A stretch of 64,000 bases of DNA, taken from the NCBI GenBank assembly GCA_947254705.1, contig CAMYCX010000001.1, forward strand, positions 3,364-67,363, in the 5' to 3' direction. The notes beneath the pieces were generated by a model. The model saw only the letters and a program-made list of their open reading frames with translations. It was not told the DNA's origin and did no database searches. Source of the stretch: an uncultured Veillonellaceae bacterium. Its GTDB lineage: Bacteria; Bacillota; Negativicutes; Veillonellales; Negativicoccaceae. Each line of letters begins with the position of its first letter. Position 1 is the first letter of the stretch. A program made the translations under genes and the position numbers. This document shows, one piece after another, positions 54,648-63,968 of the stretch.

Positions 54648-54666
54648 GTTATAATCTTGTTATAAT
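54648..54666 (+). promoter_or_regulatory. Tandem extended -10 elements upstream of addB
   Basis: TTGTTATAAT occurs twice, 11 bp apart, with TATAAT at 54650-54655 and 54661-54666, each with a TGT extension. No good -35 is present. Two alternative starts about one turn apart are likely. Confidence 0.5.
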
Positions 54667-54748
54667 AGTAATAAGAATGAAACAAGAATGAAGCAAAATC
54701 GACAGGGTCGACGGTATTGACGACGGATAATCAGGCAGAGGAGCAGGT

Positions 54749-57700
54749 ATGGCAGAGCGAATCGATGTAGTATACGGACGGGCGGGCAGCGGGAAGTCGC
54801 GTCTGTGTTATGAGGAGATCGGCGCATGGCGATCGCAGTGTACGGCACCGGCGGTATTGTTGGTGCCGGACGGAATTTCACATACGGCGGAGCGTGAATT
54901 GGCGGACGCCTTAGGTGGCGGTTTTGCGGATGTCGATGTGGTGGGCATGGCACGCTTGGGGTATCGGGTGTTGACCGAGGTCGGTGCGGTTCGCGGTGCG
55001 GGCGTATCGGTGTTGGGGCAGCAATTGATTATGCGCAAGTTGCTGTTGACCGAGGCGGATGAGTTGGCGGTGCTCGGACGGGCGGCACGACAGCCGCACT
55101 TTGCGGAAGAAGCGGTGCGGGTCGTGCATGAGCTTATGTTGTATCGGATTACACCGGAGCAGTTATTGGCGGTACGACCGCAGGCATCGGAGCGACTCGG
55201 GGCGAAGCTGGCCGATATGGGACGGTTGTACGGTGCGTATGAAACGTATGTCCGGACACATTTTCCTGACGGGGCGGATCGGCATGAGAAGTTGTTGGCT
55301 GCCATCGGCGCATCGGAACGACTGGCATCGGCGGCGGTATGGATTGACGGGTTTTCCGTGTTTGCCCCGCGAGACTGGGAGATTGTTACCGCATTGATGC
55401 GACGGGCCGCACGGGTGACATTGACAATCACGCTGGATCCCGATCATCCGGAACGGGCGCAGGCGGAAACGGATGTATTCCATCGGGGGTATGAGATTCG
55501 CCGCCGATTGGAACGTGACGGATTTGTCGTGACGGAGCGGCCGCTGACGGGAGCTCCTCGTTTTCGTGTGCCGTCATTGGCACGATTGGAGCGACAGGCG
55601 TTCGGGTATGATACCGTCGAGGCGCCGGCGGAAGGTATTTGCGTGACGGCGGCGCAGAATCGGTCGGAAGAGGTCGATGCCATCATGCGGGAGATGACGC
55701 GACTGGTGCGTGAAGAGGGGTATCGCTGGTCGGATATAACGGTGTTGCTGCGGGATCATACGGCGTATACGGATGAGCTGGTCCGGGCGTGCGAGCATTA
55801 TGAAATCCCGTATTTTACGGATTGGCAGCGGACGATGCGCCATGAGGCACCGGTGCGACTGATGGCGTCGGTGCTGGCGGTGGCGGCCTACGGCTGGCAA
55901 ACGGAATCGGTGCTCGGCGCATTGAAGACGGGCTTGCTCGGAATAGACGGAGCGGATCGCCTGGAGGCATTGTGTCGGGAATATCGTGTTACGGCACGGG
56001 ATTGGAAACGGACATCACGTTGGGAGTTTCGCTCGCGGCGGTCATTGGTGGCGGAAGAGATACCGACGGCGGAGCAGGAAACCGAGTGGGAGGAGATTGA
56101 CGCGATCCGCAAGGCGGCACAGGCGGCCATCGGGGAATTGGTTACGGCGCTCGGGGCCGCACAGACGGTGCGGGAACAGGCAACGGCCATATATACATGG
56201 TGGACGGCACGGGGGATTTTTACCCGCTGGCTGACGGCGGACGTGCAAGAAGAAGTCAAGCGTTCGCGGCGGCAAGTGGTAGAGCGGTTGATACAGATTT
56301 TGGAAGAATGGGTGGATGTGGCCGGTGCGGATGCGTGGTCGCCGGAGGATACGTATCGGTTATGGTGCGACAGTATGTCGGGACTCAGTTATCGGTTGAT
56401 TCCGCCGACGCTTGATCATGTGACGATATCGACAATGGAGTCGGGCGATGTGACCACGCAAAAAATCGTTTTCGTACCGGGCCAAAATGAAGGTGTGTTC
56501 CCTGCACGGCCGCAGAGCGGCGGGGTATGGACCGATGCGGATCGGGCGGAGTTGGAGCGATTGTCGCTTGATGTGGGCCCGGATGTATCACGGCGCACAT
56601 TCCGTGAGCGGGCACACCTGTATACGGCATGGACGCGGGCATCGGAGCGTTTGTATCTGTCTTATGCCGCAGGAGATGCCGAAGGCGGAGCGCTCGAGAT
56701 ATCGTTTGCGCTGCGACGGCTGATTGATCGCGGACTGGTACCATCGCCTGTGGCGGCGACGCCGGCGGACGTAACCGCAGTTTGGGTACGGCCGCGACAG
56801 GCACTTTCGTTGTTGCCGCAGGCGTTGCGGGAACCGGATGTATCGGCGGTCTGGTACGGCTTGTATGATTGGGCGCTCCAAACGACATATGCATCGGCGG
56901 CGTTGGCATGGACACGCAGTCTGTTTTATACCAATCGGGCGATTCGTTTACGGACGGCAACGGCACATGATTTATATGCACCGAAGGGAGCATTTCACGG
57001 GTCGGTGACCGCATTTGAGAATTACGTGTCCTGTCCGTTTCGATTTTTTGCCGAATACGGGTTGCGCTTGCGACCGTCGTCGGAGGATATATTGACATCG
57101 GCGGACTACGGGCAGTATTTGCATGCGGGTTTGCAGGTGTTCGGTGAGCGCTTGTTGGCGGACGGTCGCCAATGGCGGGACTTGACTGCGCAAGAGCGGG
57201 ATACGGTCGGACGCGAGATTACCGACATGATCGCTCCGCGCGTAGGACAGGACGTATTCGGATCGGATCCGTTTTACGGATATGTGCGAACGGTGCTGGA
57301 TCGGGTGCTGACGGATACGGTGGCGCGTTTGAGCACATGGTCGGCGCACGGACGATTTGACACCGTGGCATTGGAAAAGGCGTTCCGTTTGCATGCGGGA
57401 CGGGTCGGAGATACGGATTTTTTCTTACGCGGCGTGATTGACCGCTTGGATCGGTATCGGGATCCCGAGACGGGACGGGAATATTACTTGGTGATCGATT
57501 ATAAAACGGGATCACCGAAAACGGATCTCGCGGATTTGTACTACGGATTGCAGCTGCAGTTGGCGACATATTTGTATGCGACGTTGACGGCGGAGCCGGA
57601 TGCGCTGCCGGCGGGTATTATGTACGTATATGTGCATGATGAGCGGGCGGATTTTTCGGCGACGCCGCAAAGCGAAGAAGAGGTGCGCAAAGAAATCCTC

Positions 57701-58099
57701 AAGAGTTTGCGCTCGCGGGGGCTGTTTTTGGCGGATCGCGAGATTTTGCAGCAGGTGGATGACCGCTTGGGAACGGAGTGGTCGATGCTGGCGTTGCAGG
57801 TGAATCAGGACGGATCGTTCCGTAAGGGCAATCCGGTGGTGACACCGGCGACACTCAAGATGATTGTGAGCTATGTGGCGCAGTTGTTGCCGAATATTGT
57901 GGAACGGATTTTGGCGGGAGAAGTGGACATCGCTCCGGTGCGGCACAAAGGGCAGGATACGGCATGCAAGTATTGTCCGTATCGTCGTTTGTGCGGGTTT
58001 GACGTGCGAATGGGAAATACCTACCGTGATGTCGAGAAGATGGATGAGGACGAGGCCTTGGAAAAAATCAGAGCGGCAACGGAAGGAGCGGAAAAATGA
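54749..58099 (+). CDS. addB: ATP-dependent helicase/nuclease subunit AddB
   Basis: 1116-residue subunit of the AddAB recombination machine, the Firmicute counterpart of RecBCD. The N-terminal P-loop YGRAGSGKS is at 9-17. An inactive helicase-like middle scans for Chi. The C-terminal RecB-type nuclease has LVIDYKTGS. The four iron-sulfur cysteines are the one in NYVSCPFRFF and the three in ACKYCPYRRLCGFD, so the cluster is complete. ATG 54749 follows GAGGAG. The end overlaps addA by 4 bases. Confidence 0.96.
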   Translation: MAERIDVVYGRAGSGKSRLCYEEIGAWRSQCTAPAVLLVPDGISHTAERELADALGGGFADVDVVGMARLGYRVLTEVGAVRGAGVSVLGQQLIMRKLLLTEADELAVLGRAARQPHFAEEAVRVVHELMLYRITPEQLLAVRPQASERLGAKLADMGRLYGAYETYVRTHFPDGADRHEKLLAAIGASERLASAAVWIDGFSVFAPRDWEIVTALMRRAARVTLTITLDPDHPERAQAETDVFHRGYEIRRRLERDGFVVTERPLTGAPRFRVPSLARLERQAFGYDTVEAPAEGICVTAAQNRSEEVDAIMREMTRLVREEGYRWSDITVLLRDHTAYTDELVRACEHYEIPYFTDWQRTMRHEAPVRLMASVLAVAAYGWQTESVLGALKTGLLGIDGADRLEALCREYRVTARDWKRTSRWEFRSRRSLVAEEIPTAEQETEWEEIDAIRKAAQAAIGELVTALGAAQTVREQATAIYTWWTARGIFTRWLTADVQEEVKRSRRQVVERLIQILEEWVDVAGADAWSPEDTYRLWCDSMSGLSYRLIPPTLDHVTISTMESGDVTTQKIVFVPGQNEGVFPARPQSGGVWTDADRAELERLSLDVGPDVSRRTFRERAHLYTAWTRASERLYLSYAAGDAEGGALEISFALRRLIDRGLVPSPVAATPADVTAVWVRPRQALSLLPQALREPDVSAVWYGLYDWALQTTYASAALAWTRSLFYTNRAIRLRTATAHDLYAPKGAFHGSVTAFENYVSCPFRFFAEYGLRLRPSSEDILTSADYGQYLHAGLQVFGERLLADGRQWRDLTAQERDTVGREITDMIAPRVGQDVFGSDPFYGYVRTVLDRVLTDTVARLSTWSAHGRFDTVALEKAFRLHAGRVGDTDFFLRGVIDRLDRYRDPETGREYYLVIDYKTGSPKTDLADLYYGLQLQLATYLYATLTAEPDALPAGIMYVYVHDERADFSATPQSEEEVRKEILKSLRSRGLFLADREILQQVDDRLGTEWSMLALQVNQDGSFRKGNPVVTPATLKMIVSYVAQLLPNIVERILAGEVDIAPVRHKGQDTACKYCPYRRLCGFDVRMGNTYRDVEKMDEDEALEKIRAATEGAEK

Positions 58100-61000
58100 G
58101 TTGGACGGCGGCACAAACAGAGGCGATTCAGGCCCGCGGAGGTAACTTGTTGCTGGCAGCGGCGGCGGGATCGGGTAAGACCGCGGTGCTGGTCGAGCGC
58201 ATGATCCGTCGCATATTGGATCCGCAGGAACCGGTCGCGATTACGGATATTTTGGTGATGACGTTTACGCGGGCGGCCGCACAGGAAATGCGACTGCGGA
58301 TCGGTACGGCATTGGCGGCGGCACAAGCGGAGAATCCGTCTCCGTATCTGGAGCGGCAACTGGCATTGCTCGGGTCGGCGCAGATTTCGACGATTCACTC
58401 GTTTTGTCAGACGGTCATTCGACAATATTTTTATCGGGTGGATGTCGATGCGGGGTATCGACAGGGAACGGACAGCGAACTGGCACTGGGACGCTTGGAG
58501 GTGCTCGATGCGACACTGGCGGACGCTTACGCAACGGCAACGCCGTCATTTGTGGCATTGGCGGAATCGATGCGACGCAAGCAGAGTGACAAGGCGCTGC
58601 GCCAAGCGATTTTGGCGTTGTATGAATACAGCCGTTCCTTACCGTTCCCGCAGGACTGGCTCGAAACGTTGCCGGCGGCGTATACGGACGATGCCGCGCG
58701 TTTGCAGACGTTGACGGTACCGTTGTGGCGGTCATGGCAGGATTCGTTGGCTGGTGCGGCGCAGCGGCTGATGCAGGCGGCGCAGCGGCTGGATGACCCG
58801 GCGTTGACACCGTGGCGCGAGGTGCTGATCGCCGATGCGGAGGTGCTGGAAGAGATCATGGCGGCGCCGGACTGGAATGCGGCCTACGCGGCGGTAGGCA
58901 CAATGACATTTGTCCGCTGGCCGGGCAAGAAACTGAAAGACGGGATCTTGCACGAGCGAAAAGAAGAAGGCAAAAAAATACGCGATGCCGTCAAGAAAAA
59001 AGTCATCGCGTCGGTGACGGAGATGTTCGGCGGTCATCCTGATACATGGGGGGCGGAGCTGGCGGCGACGCGCCCGCAGATGGAGTCGCTGGTCGCGTTG
59101 ACAACGGACTTTGCGACACGATTTGCCGCGTATAAAAAGAAAGAACGAATCATCGACTTTTCCGATTTGGAGCATTTGTGTTTATCCTTGCTGCTGGCGC
59201 CGGACAGTACGCCCGACAAGCCGCGGCCTTCGGTGATTGCGCGCGAGATCGCCGCACAATATGCGGAAGTAATGGTGGACGAGTACCAGGATACCAATGC
59301 GGTACAGGAATTGATCGCATCGTTGGTGTCACGGGAGAATAATCGTTTTATGGTCGGTGATGTCAAGCAGAGTATTTATCGGTTTCGCTTGGCGGATCCG
59401 GGGATTTTTCTGGCTAAGTACGGATCCTATCGTGACGAGGCGGATGCACCGTGCCGTCGCATTTTACTGAACCGTAACTTTCGCAGTGACGGACGGATTT
59501 TAACGGCGGTCAATGATGTGTTTCGGACGGTGATGCAGCGGCCGCTCGCCGAGCTCGATTACGGAGATGAGGAAGCGCTGTATCCGGGACGGGTGACGGA
59601 AGCGCCGCCCGTCTCATGGGTGGCGGGGCCCGTTGCGGTGCGGGTGGTCACGGGCGAGTCCGACGAGACGCAAGAGGCCGCGGCGGCACAGGCGGAGGCC
59701 ATCGCCCAAGAAATCCTGACCTTGCGCCGACGAGGCGTCACGGTGGCCCAAAAAGACGGTACGCAGATGCCGCTGCGCTGGCGGGATATTGTCATCCTGT
59801 TACGCTCGGTACAGACACGGGCGGAATGTTATGTCGATGCATTGCGCGCGGCGGGTATTCCCGTGTTTTCCGAACAGGCGGGCGGGTATTTTGCGGCGAC
59901 GGAAGTGGCATTACTCTTGTCGTTGTTGACGGTGATCGATAATCCGTATTGTCCGACGGAAGTCATGGCGGTGCTGCGTTCACCGTTGGGCGGCTGGAAT
60001 GAAGATGAATTGGCCGCGTTGGCGATCGCCTGTCGGGAGATGACGACCGCTTCGGCGGATGTGGTGCTGCGGTGCCGATTATCGCAAATGACGGCATTGC
60101 GATCGGAGACGGTGCAGCGGACGCAACGACTGCTGGCGCAGTTTGACGTGTGGCGGGAGTCGGCACGGACGGGCGGAGTGGCACCGCTCATTCGGCGGAT
60201 TTATGAAGATACGGGCTATGCATTTTACGTCGGCGGACTGCCGGAGGGAGATGTTCGTCGGGCCAATTTGGAAGCGTTGTATCGCCGTGCCGCCGAGTTT
60301 GATGACAGTGCGGGCGGCGGGTTGACACGCTTTGTCCGCTACTTGCAACGCTTGCAGCATGAAGAGCAAGATCTTTCCATACCGTCGGTGATCGGCGAGG
60401 GGGAAGATGCGGTGCGGATTATGACGATTCACAAGAGCAAGGGATTGGAATTTCCCGTGGTCTTTGTGGCGGAAATGCAACGTGAATTCAATCGGAATGA
60501 TTGGCAGGGTCCCGTGTTGCTGCATCGGGATCTCGGAGCCGGGATTGTATATTATGATCCCGCCCGGCGATTGACGTATCCGACGGTATTGTACCGAGCG
60601 GTCAAGGCACGGCTCGCGCAGGAGAGTCTCGCCGAAGAGCAACGGTTGTTGTATGTCGCGATGACGCGTGCCCGCGACCGATTGTATTTGTACCGATATG
60701 CACCGACGGGAACGGATCCGATGGAGCAGACGCCGCCGGCACAGGCGACCTGCTATTGGGATTGGTTGGCGGCGGCGTTGGCCCGATACGGGGATCATCG
60801 CGATATATGGGAGATGCAGCTCGTGCCGGCGGCAGCGTCTGATATGGCAGCACCATCGATGCCGGATGAACGGATGGACGCCGTTCGTCGCGGCGAGCCG
60901 ACGGGAACCGTGCTTGCCACCGCACCGACGGTGCGTCTTGCATGGACGTATCCGGATCCGGAAGCGACGGGCCTACCCGCCAAAATGACGGTCACCGAGT

Positions 61001-61734
61001 TGCAACGACAAATCGCGCAGGGGGCGGATATGCCGCCGCTGCTGTATCCGTTGCAGGCGCGGCAAACGACGGTGGCGGAAGAAGGAGATACATCGGGGGC
61101 GGTACGTTTACTCGCAACGGCACCGACACTGACAGGGAGTCCGACGGAGGCGGCGGAAGAATGGGCGGCCGAATGGCGTGTGCCCGCCTTTCTCACCGAA
61201 ACGCCGGAGGTCTTGCCGACCGGCGGCACGGATTACGGGACATTGGTACATCGCATCATGGAACGAATCGGACGGGAACGGGTGACGACGGACAATTTCT
61301 GCGCACGATTGGACGCATGGGTGGCCGCCGGCATCTTGACACCGGAGGAGCGGCAAACCCTGTCCGTGAAATCGTTTGAACGGTGGTTGCAAAGTCCGCT
61401 CTATGCGCGGATACGCGCTGCCGCATGGGCGCAGTTCGAATGTCCTTTCGGCCGGCTCGTGCCGGCATGCGAGCTGTTGCCCGGCACGGCGGCACGGGAA
61501 CGGATTTTTCTGCAAGGGGTCATTGACTGCATTTTTGCCGAAGGAGATGAATTGGTCATCGTCGATTATAAGACGGACCGGGTGGATCACGTTGACGTAT
61601 TGCGGGAAAAATATCGTGAGCAGTTGGAGTTGTATCGGACGGCGGCGGAGCATATTTGGCAGCGCCGCGTGAAATCCTGCGTGCTGTACTCGTACCGGTT
61701 GGGTGAAACGGTAGCGTGGCAGCCCGCACGATAA
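58096..61734 (+). CDS. addA: ATP-dependent helicase/nuclease subunit AddA
   Basis: 1212-residue UvrD/Rep-type helicase with a nuclease domain. Walker A AAAAGSGKTAVLVERM is at about residues 20-35, and TRAAAQEMRLRI (motif Ia), VDEYQDTNAVQ (Walker B) and MTIHKSKGLEFPVVFV (motif V) follow. The C-terminal nuclease motif is LVIVDYKTDRV. AddAB resects double-strand breaks for RecA. ATG 58096 overlaps addB (ATGA), so the two subunits are made in register. Confidence 0.97.
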   Translation: MSWTAAQTEAIQARGGNLLLAAAAGSGKTAVLVERMIRRILDPQEPVAITDILVMTFTRAAAQEMRLRIGTALAAAQAENPSPYLERQLALLGSAQISTIHSFCQTVIRQYFYRVDVDAGYRQGTDSELALGRLEVLDATLADAYATATPSFVALAESMRRKQSDKALRQAILALYEYSRSLPFPQDWLETLPAAYTDDAARLQTLTVPLWRSWQDSLAGAAQRLMQAAQRLDDPALTPWREVLIADAEVLEEIMAAPDWNAAYAAVGTMTFVRWPGKKLKDGILHERKEEGKKIRDAVKKKVIASVTEMFGGHPDTWGAELAATRPQMESLVALTTDFATRFAAYKKKERIIDFSDLEHLCLSLLLAPDSTPDKPRPSVIAREIAAQYAEVMVDEYQDTNAVQELIASLVSRENNRFMVGDVKQSIYRFRLADPGIFLAKYGSYRDEADAPCRRILLNRNFRSDGRILTAVNDVFRTVMQRPLAELDYGDEEALYPGRVTEAPPVSWVAGPVAVRVVTGESDETQEAAAAQAEAIAQEILTLRRRGVTVAQKDGTQMPLRWRDIVILLRSVQTRAECYVDALRAAGIPVFSEQAGGYFAATEVALLLSLLTVIDNPYCPTEVMAVLRSPLGGWNEDELAALAIACREMTTASADVVLRCRLSQMTALRSETVQRTQRLLAQFDVWRESARTGGVAPLIRRIYEDTGYAFYVGGLPEGDVRRANLEALYRRAAEFDDSAGGGLTRFVRYLQRLQHEEQDLSIPSVIGEGEDAVRIMTIHKSKGLEFPVVFVAEMQREFNRNDWQGPVLLHRDLGAGIVYYDPARRLTYPTVLYRAVKARLAQESLAEEQRLLYVAMTRARDRLYLYRYAPTGTDPMEQTPPAQATCYWDWLAAALARYGDHRDIWEMQLVPAAASDMAAPSMPDERMDAVRRGEPTGTVLATAPTVRLAWTYPDPEATGLPAKMTVTELQRQIAQGADMPPLLYPLQARQTTVAEEGDTSGAVRLLATAPTLTGSPTEAAEEWAAEWRVPAFLTETPEVLPTGGTDYGTLVHRIMERIGRERVTTDNFCARLDAWVAAGILTPEERQTLSVKSFERWLQSPLYARIRAAAWAQFECPFGRLVPACELLPGTAARERIFLQGVIDCIFAEGDELVIVDYKTDRVDHVDVLREKYREQLELYRTAAEHIWQRRVKSCVLYSYRLGETVAWQPAR

Positions 61735-61854
61735 GAAGGGAAATCACGGAAAGGAGCGTGGCGGCGGGCAATGCCGTACCGGGGGTCTGACGGGGTGTGA
61801 CCCGTTGCTGACGAAACGGTATTTTGTCCGAACGGCACGATACGAAGAAACGGA
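61735..61854 (+). other. G-rich spacer before the ABC importer genes
   Basis: 120 bases without a gene. A short GGGTC/GACCC inverted repeat lies in the middle (about 61784-61804). I see no T-run and no match to a known riboswitch core, so it may be only a spacer or a leader. Confidence 0.4.
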
Positions 61855-62613
61855 ATGAATGTATTTTGTATGGATCGGGTCGGCTACGTCTATCGGCGTG
61901 GCGGCACCGCGCTGAAGGCACTTGACAAAGTGACGGGAACGATTGCGGCGGGAGAATTTGTTGCGCTTGTCGGCCCGTCCGGGTGCGGTAAGTCGACGTT
62001 ATTGCGGTTGGCGGCGGGGTTATTGGCGCCGACGACAGGGCGGTTGTGGTGGCGCGGAGAGATAACGGCGCCGCGGACCGCGATGGTGTTTCAAGACGCC
62101 GGGCTTTTTCCGTGGCTGACGGTGCGGGACAATGTCGCGCTGGCATTGGAACGGAGCGAGGACACACCCGCCGCCCGCAACGCGCGTGTTGACGAGAGGT
62201 TGTTACAGACGGGACTCATGCCGATGGCGCAGGCCTTGCCGGGAGAACTCTCGGGCGGGCAACGACAGCGGGTCGGAATCGCACGGGCCTTGGTGACCGC
62301 GCCCGATCTGCTGTTGCTTGATGAGCCGTTTTCCGCACTTGATGCCCAGACACGCCGCTTGTTGGAAGAAGAATTGGTGCGGTATTGGGCGACATTGCGT
62401 CCCGCGACACTCTATGTGACGCATAACCTGACGGAAGCGGTACGTCTGGCGGACCGGGTGTGGGTGATGACGGGCACGCCGGGACATATATTGGCCGAGC
62501 ATCGTATCGGGATTCCCCGCGAGCAGCGGTATACCGCGGCGGCGGGGCCGATGATTGCGGCGTTGACGGAAGAAATTTGGGCGCAAATTCGAGCGGCCGG
62601 GCCGGTGCGATGA
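61855..62613 (+). CDS. ABC transporter ATP-binding protein (nitrate/sulfonate/taurine type)
   Basis: 252-residue ATPase of the SsuB/TauB/NrtD class. Walker A GPSGCGKST is at 40-48, the Q-loop FQDAGLFPW follows, then the ABC signature LSGGQRQRVGIARAL, Walker B LLLLDEPFSALD and switch His in VTHNLTEA. It pairs with the membrane permease 41 bases downstream. The class normally moves organosulfonates, nitrate, cyanate or thiamine precursors. No substrate-binding protein is in the window, so the ligand cannot be guessed. Confidence 0.92.
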   Translation: MNVFCMDRVGYVYRRGGTALKALDKVTGTIAAGEFVALVGPSGCGKSTLLRLAAGLLAPTTGRLWWRGEITAPRTAMVFQDAGLFPWLTVRDNVALALERSEDTPAARNARVDERLLQTGLMPMAQALPGELSGGQRQRVGIARALVTAPDLLLLDEPFSALDAQTRRLLEEELVRYWATLRPATLYVTHNLTEAVRLADRVWVMTGTPGHILAEHRIGIPREQRYTAAAGPMIAALTEEIWAQIRAAGPVR

Positions 62614-62654
62614 TGGCAGGGCGATCGGATCATGAGCACGGAAAGGAAGAACGG

Positions 62655-63449
62655 ATGACATCGATAAAGGAAATCAATGTCCGTGTACATCTTCCGCTCA
62701 CGGCGGCGACACCGTCGCAACGACAGACGGCGATCGGGATTGGTGTCGTGTTGTTGTGCTGGGAATGGATCGTGCGTGCGGGGTGGGTCGCGGCGGCGGT
62801 TTGTCCCGCGCCGTCGATGATTTTGACGGAGTTGGCGGCACTCGGGCACAGCGGCATATTGGGACCGGCACTACTGGCCAGCGGCATACGTTGGCTGACG
62901 GGGATGACGGCAGGGAGTATTGTCGGCATACTGGCGGCGGTGGCGGCGGGACGTCGCACGGCGATCGGCGGGATCATCGTGCCGTGGGTGCATTTACTCT
63001 ATCCCGTGCCGAAAATTGCCCTGTTGCCGCTCTTTATTTTATGGTTCGGTATCGGTGAGTGGCCGAAAAGCATTATCATCGGATTAGGGGCGTTTTTCCC
63101 CGTATTCATTAATGTCTGGAACGGGATCCGCCGCCTGCCCCGCAGCTATGACGAAGTGATCGCCGTCTATCCGGTCGGCACAGGGTATTATTTGCGACGG
63201 ATCTTGTTGCCGGCACTGCTTCCCGCCGTGTTTGTCGGGTTGAAACTGGCGGCGGGGAGCGCGCTGGTCTTGCTCGTGGCGGCGGAAATGTTGGCGGCGG
63301 ATACGGGTCTTGGGGCACTGATTTTGCATTACGGGGACTTGATGCTGACCGCCCCGCTACTTGCCTGCGTGACGGTACTGGCGGCGGCGGGACTGGTGAT
63401 TCAGTTGCTCATCGATCGTGCGGAGCGGTATTTCATTCGCTGGCGTTAA
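62655..63449 (+). CDS. ABC transporter permease (SsuC/TauC type)
   Basis: 264-residue membrane permease with six predicted helices. The EAA coupling loop reads YDEVIAVYPVGTGYYLRRILLPALLPAVFVGLKLA, and the N-terminal PAPSMILTELAAL block is typical of taurine/sulfonate/nitrate-type permeases. ATG 62655 follows AAAGGAAG; an earlier ATG (62610), overlapping the ATPase stop, would add 15 unconserved residues. It forms an importer core with the preceding ATPase. The binding protein must lie outside this window or be missing. Confidence 0.9.
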   Translation: MTSIKEINVRVHLPLTAATPSQRQTAIGIGVVLLCWEWIVRAGWVAAAVCPAPSMILTELAALGHSGILGPALLASGIRWLTGMTAGSIVGILAAVAAGRRTAIGGIIVPWVHLLYPVPKIALLPLFILWFGIGEWPKSIIIGLGAFFPVFINVWNGIRRLPRSYDEVIAVYPVGTGYYLRRILLPALLPAVFVGLKLAAGSALVLLVAAEMLAADTGLGALILHYGDLMLTAPLLACVTVLAAAGLVIQLLIDRAERYFIRWR

Positions 63450-63521
63450 GCGGGCGGTGCGGATGACAGCGGCGAATCAATATGACGGCAAAAAAATGCG
63501 GGCCCAATCTATACGTATCTC

Positions 63522-63547
63522 AAAAGGAGCGGTATCGCTCCTTTTTT
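63522..63547 (+). terminator. Terminator after the ABC permease
   Basis: AAAAGGAGCG (63522-63531), GTAT loop and CGCTCCTTTT (63536-63545), with a six-base T-run. Confidence 0.88.
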
Positions 63548-63589
63548 GCGCGGTGATGGTCCGTCGGCGGGGCGGGTATCCGTGCGTGC

Positions 63590-63595
63590 TATAAT
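63590..63595 (+). promoter_or_regulatory. Extended -10 promoter of dinB
   Basis: TGC-TATAAT, 17 bases before the ATG of dinB. No -35 is seen. The leader is very short. Confidence 0.45.
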
Positions 63596-63612
63596 ACAAG
63601 CAAGGAGGGCAT

Positions 63613-63968
63613 ATGGTACGGCGATGGATTATGCATGTGGATATGGACGCGTTTTACGCGTCGGTCGAACAGCGCGATCATCCCGAATGGCGCGGTAAGC
63701 CGGTCATTGTCGGTTCGTCGGCGGCCCGCGGGGTGGTGGCGACGGCGTCATATGAGGCGCGGCGGTACGGGGTGCACTCGGCGATGCCGGGACAACGTGC
63801 CAAAGAACGTTGCCCGCAGGCGATTTTTGTGCGGCCGCGGATGGCGGTGTATCGTGCCGTATCGGCACAGATTCATGAGGTGTTGCTTCACTATGCACCG
63901 GAGTTCGAACCGCTGTCGTTGGATGAGGCGTTTCTGGACGTGAGCGGGATGGGGGCGCAGTATCCGAC
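63613..63968 (+). CDS. dinB: DNA polymerase IV (partial, cut by contig end)
   Basis: N-terminal 118 residues of a Y-family translesion polymerase. The catalytic [10 protein letters not shown] (Asp10) and [11 protein letters not shown] (Asp104, Glu105) motifs are present, with [15 protein letters not shown] between, as in Pol IV. AAGGAGG precedes ATG 63613. The real sequence stops near codon 118 (AQYPT); the following bases are sequencing adapter, so the truncation is technical, not biological. Confidence 0.93.

Noticed and set aside
61735..61854. Possible thiamine (TPP) riboswitch before the ABC importer
   Set aside because: The G-rich sequence has a short inverted repeat but lacks the conserved CUGAGA and ACCUGAUC-type cores.
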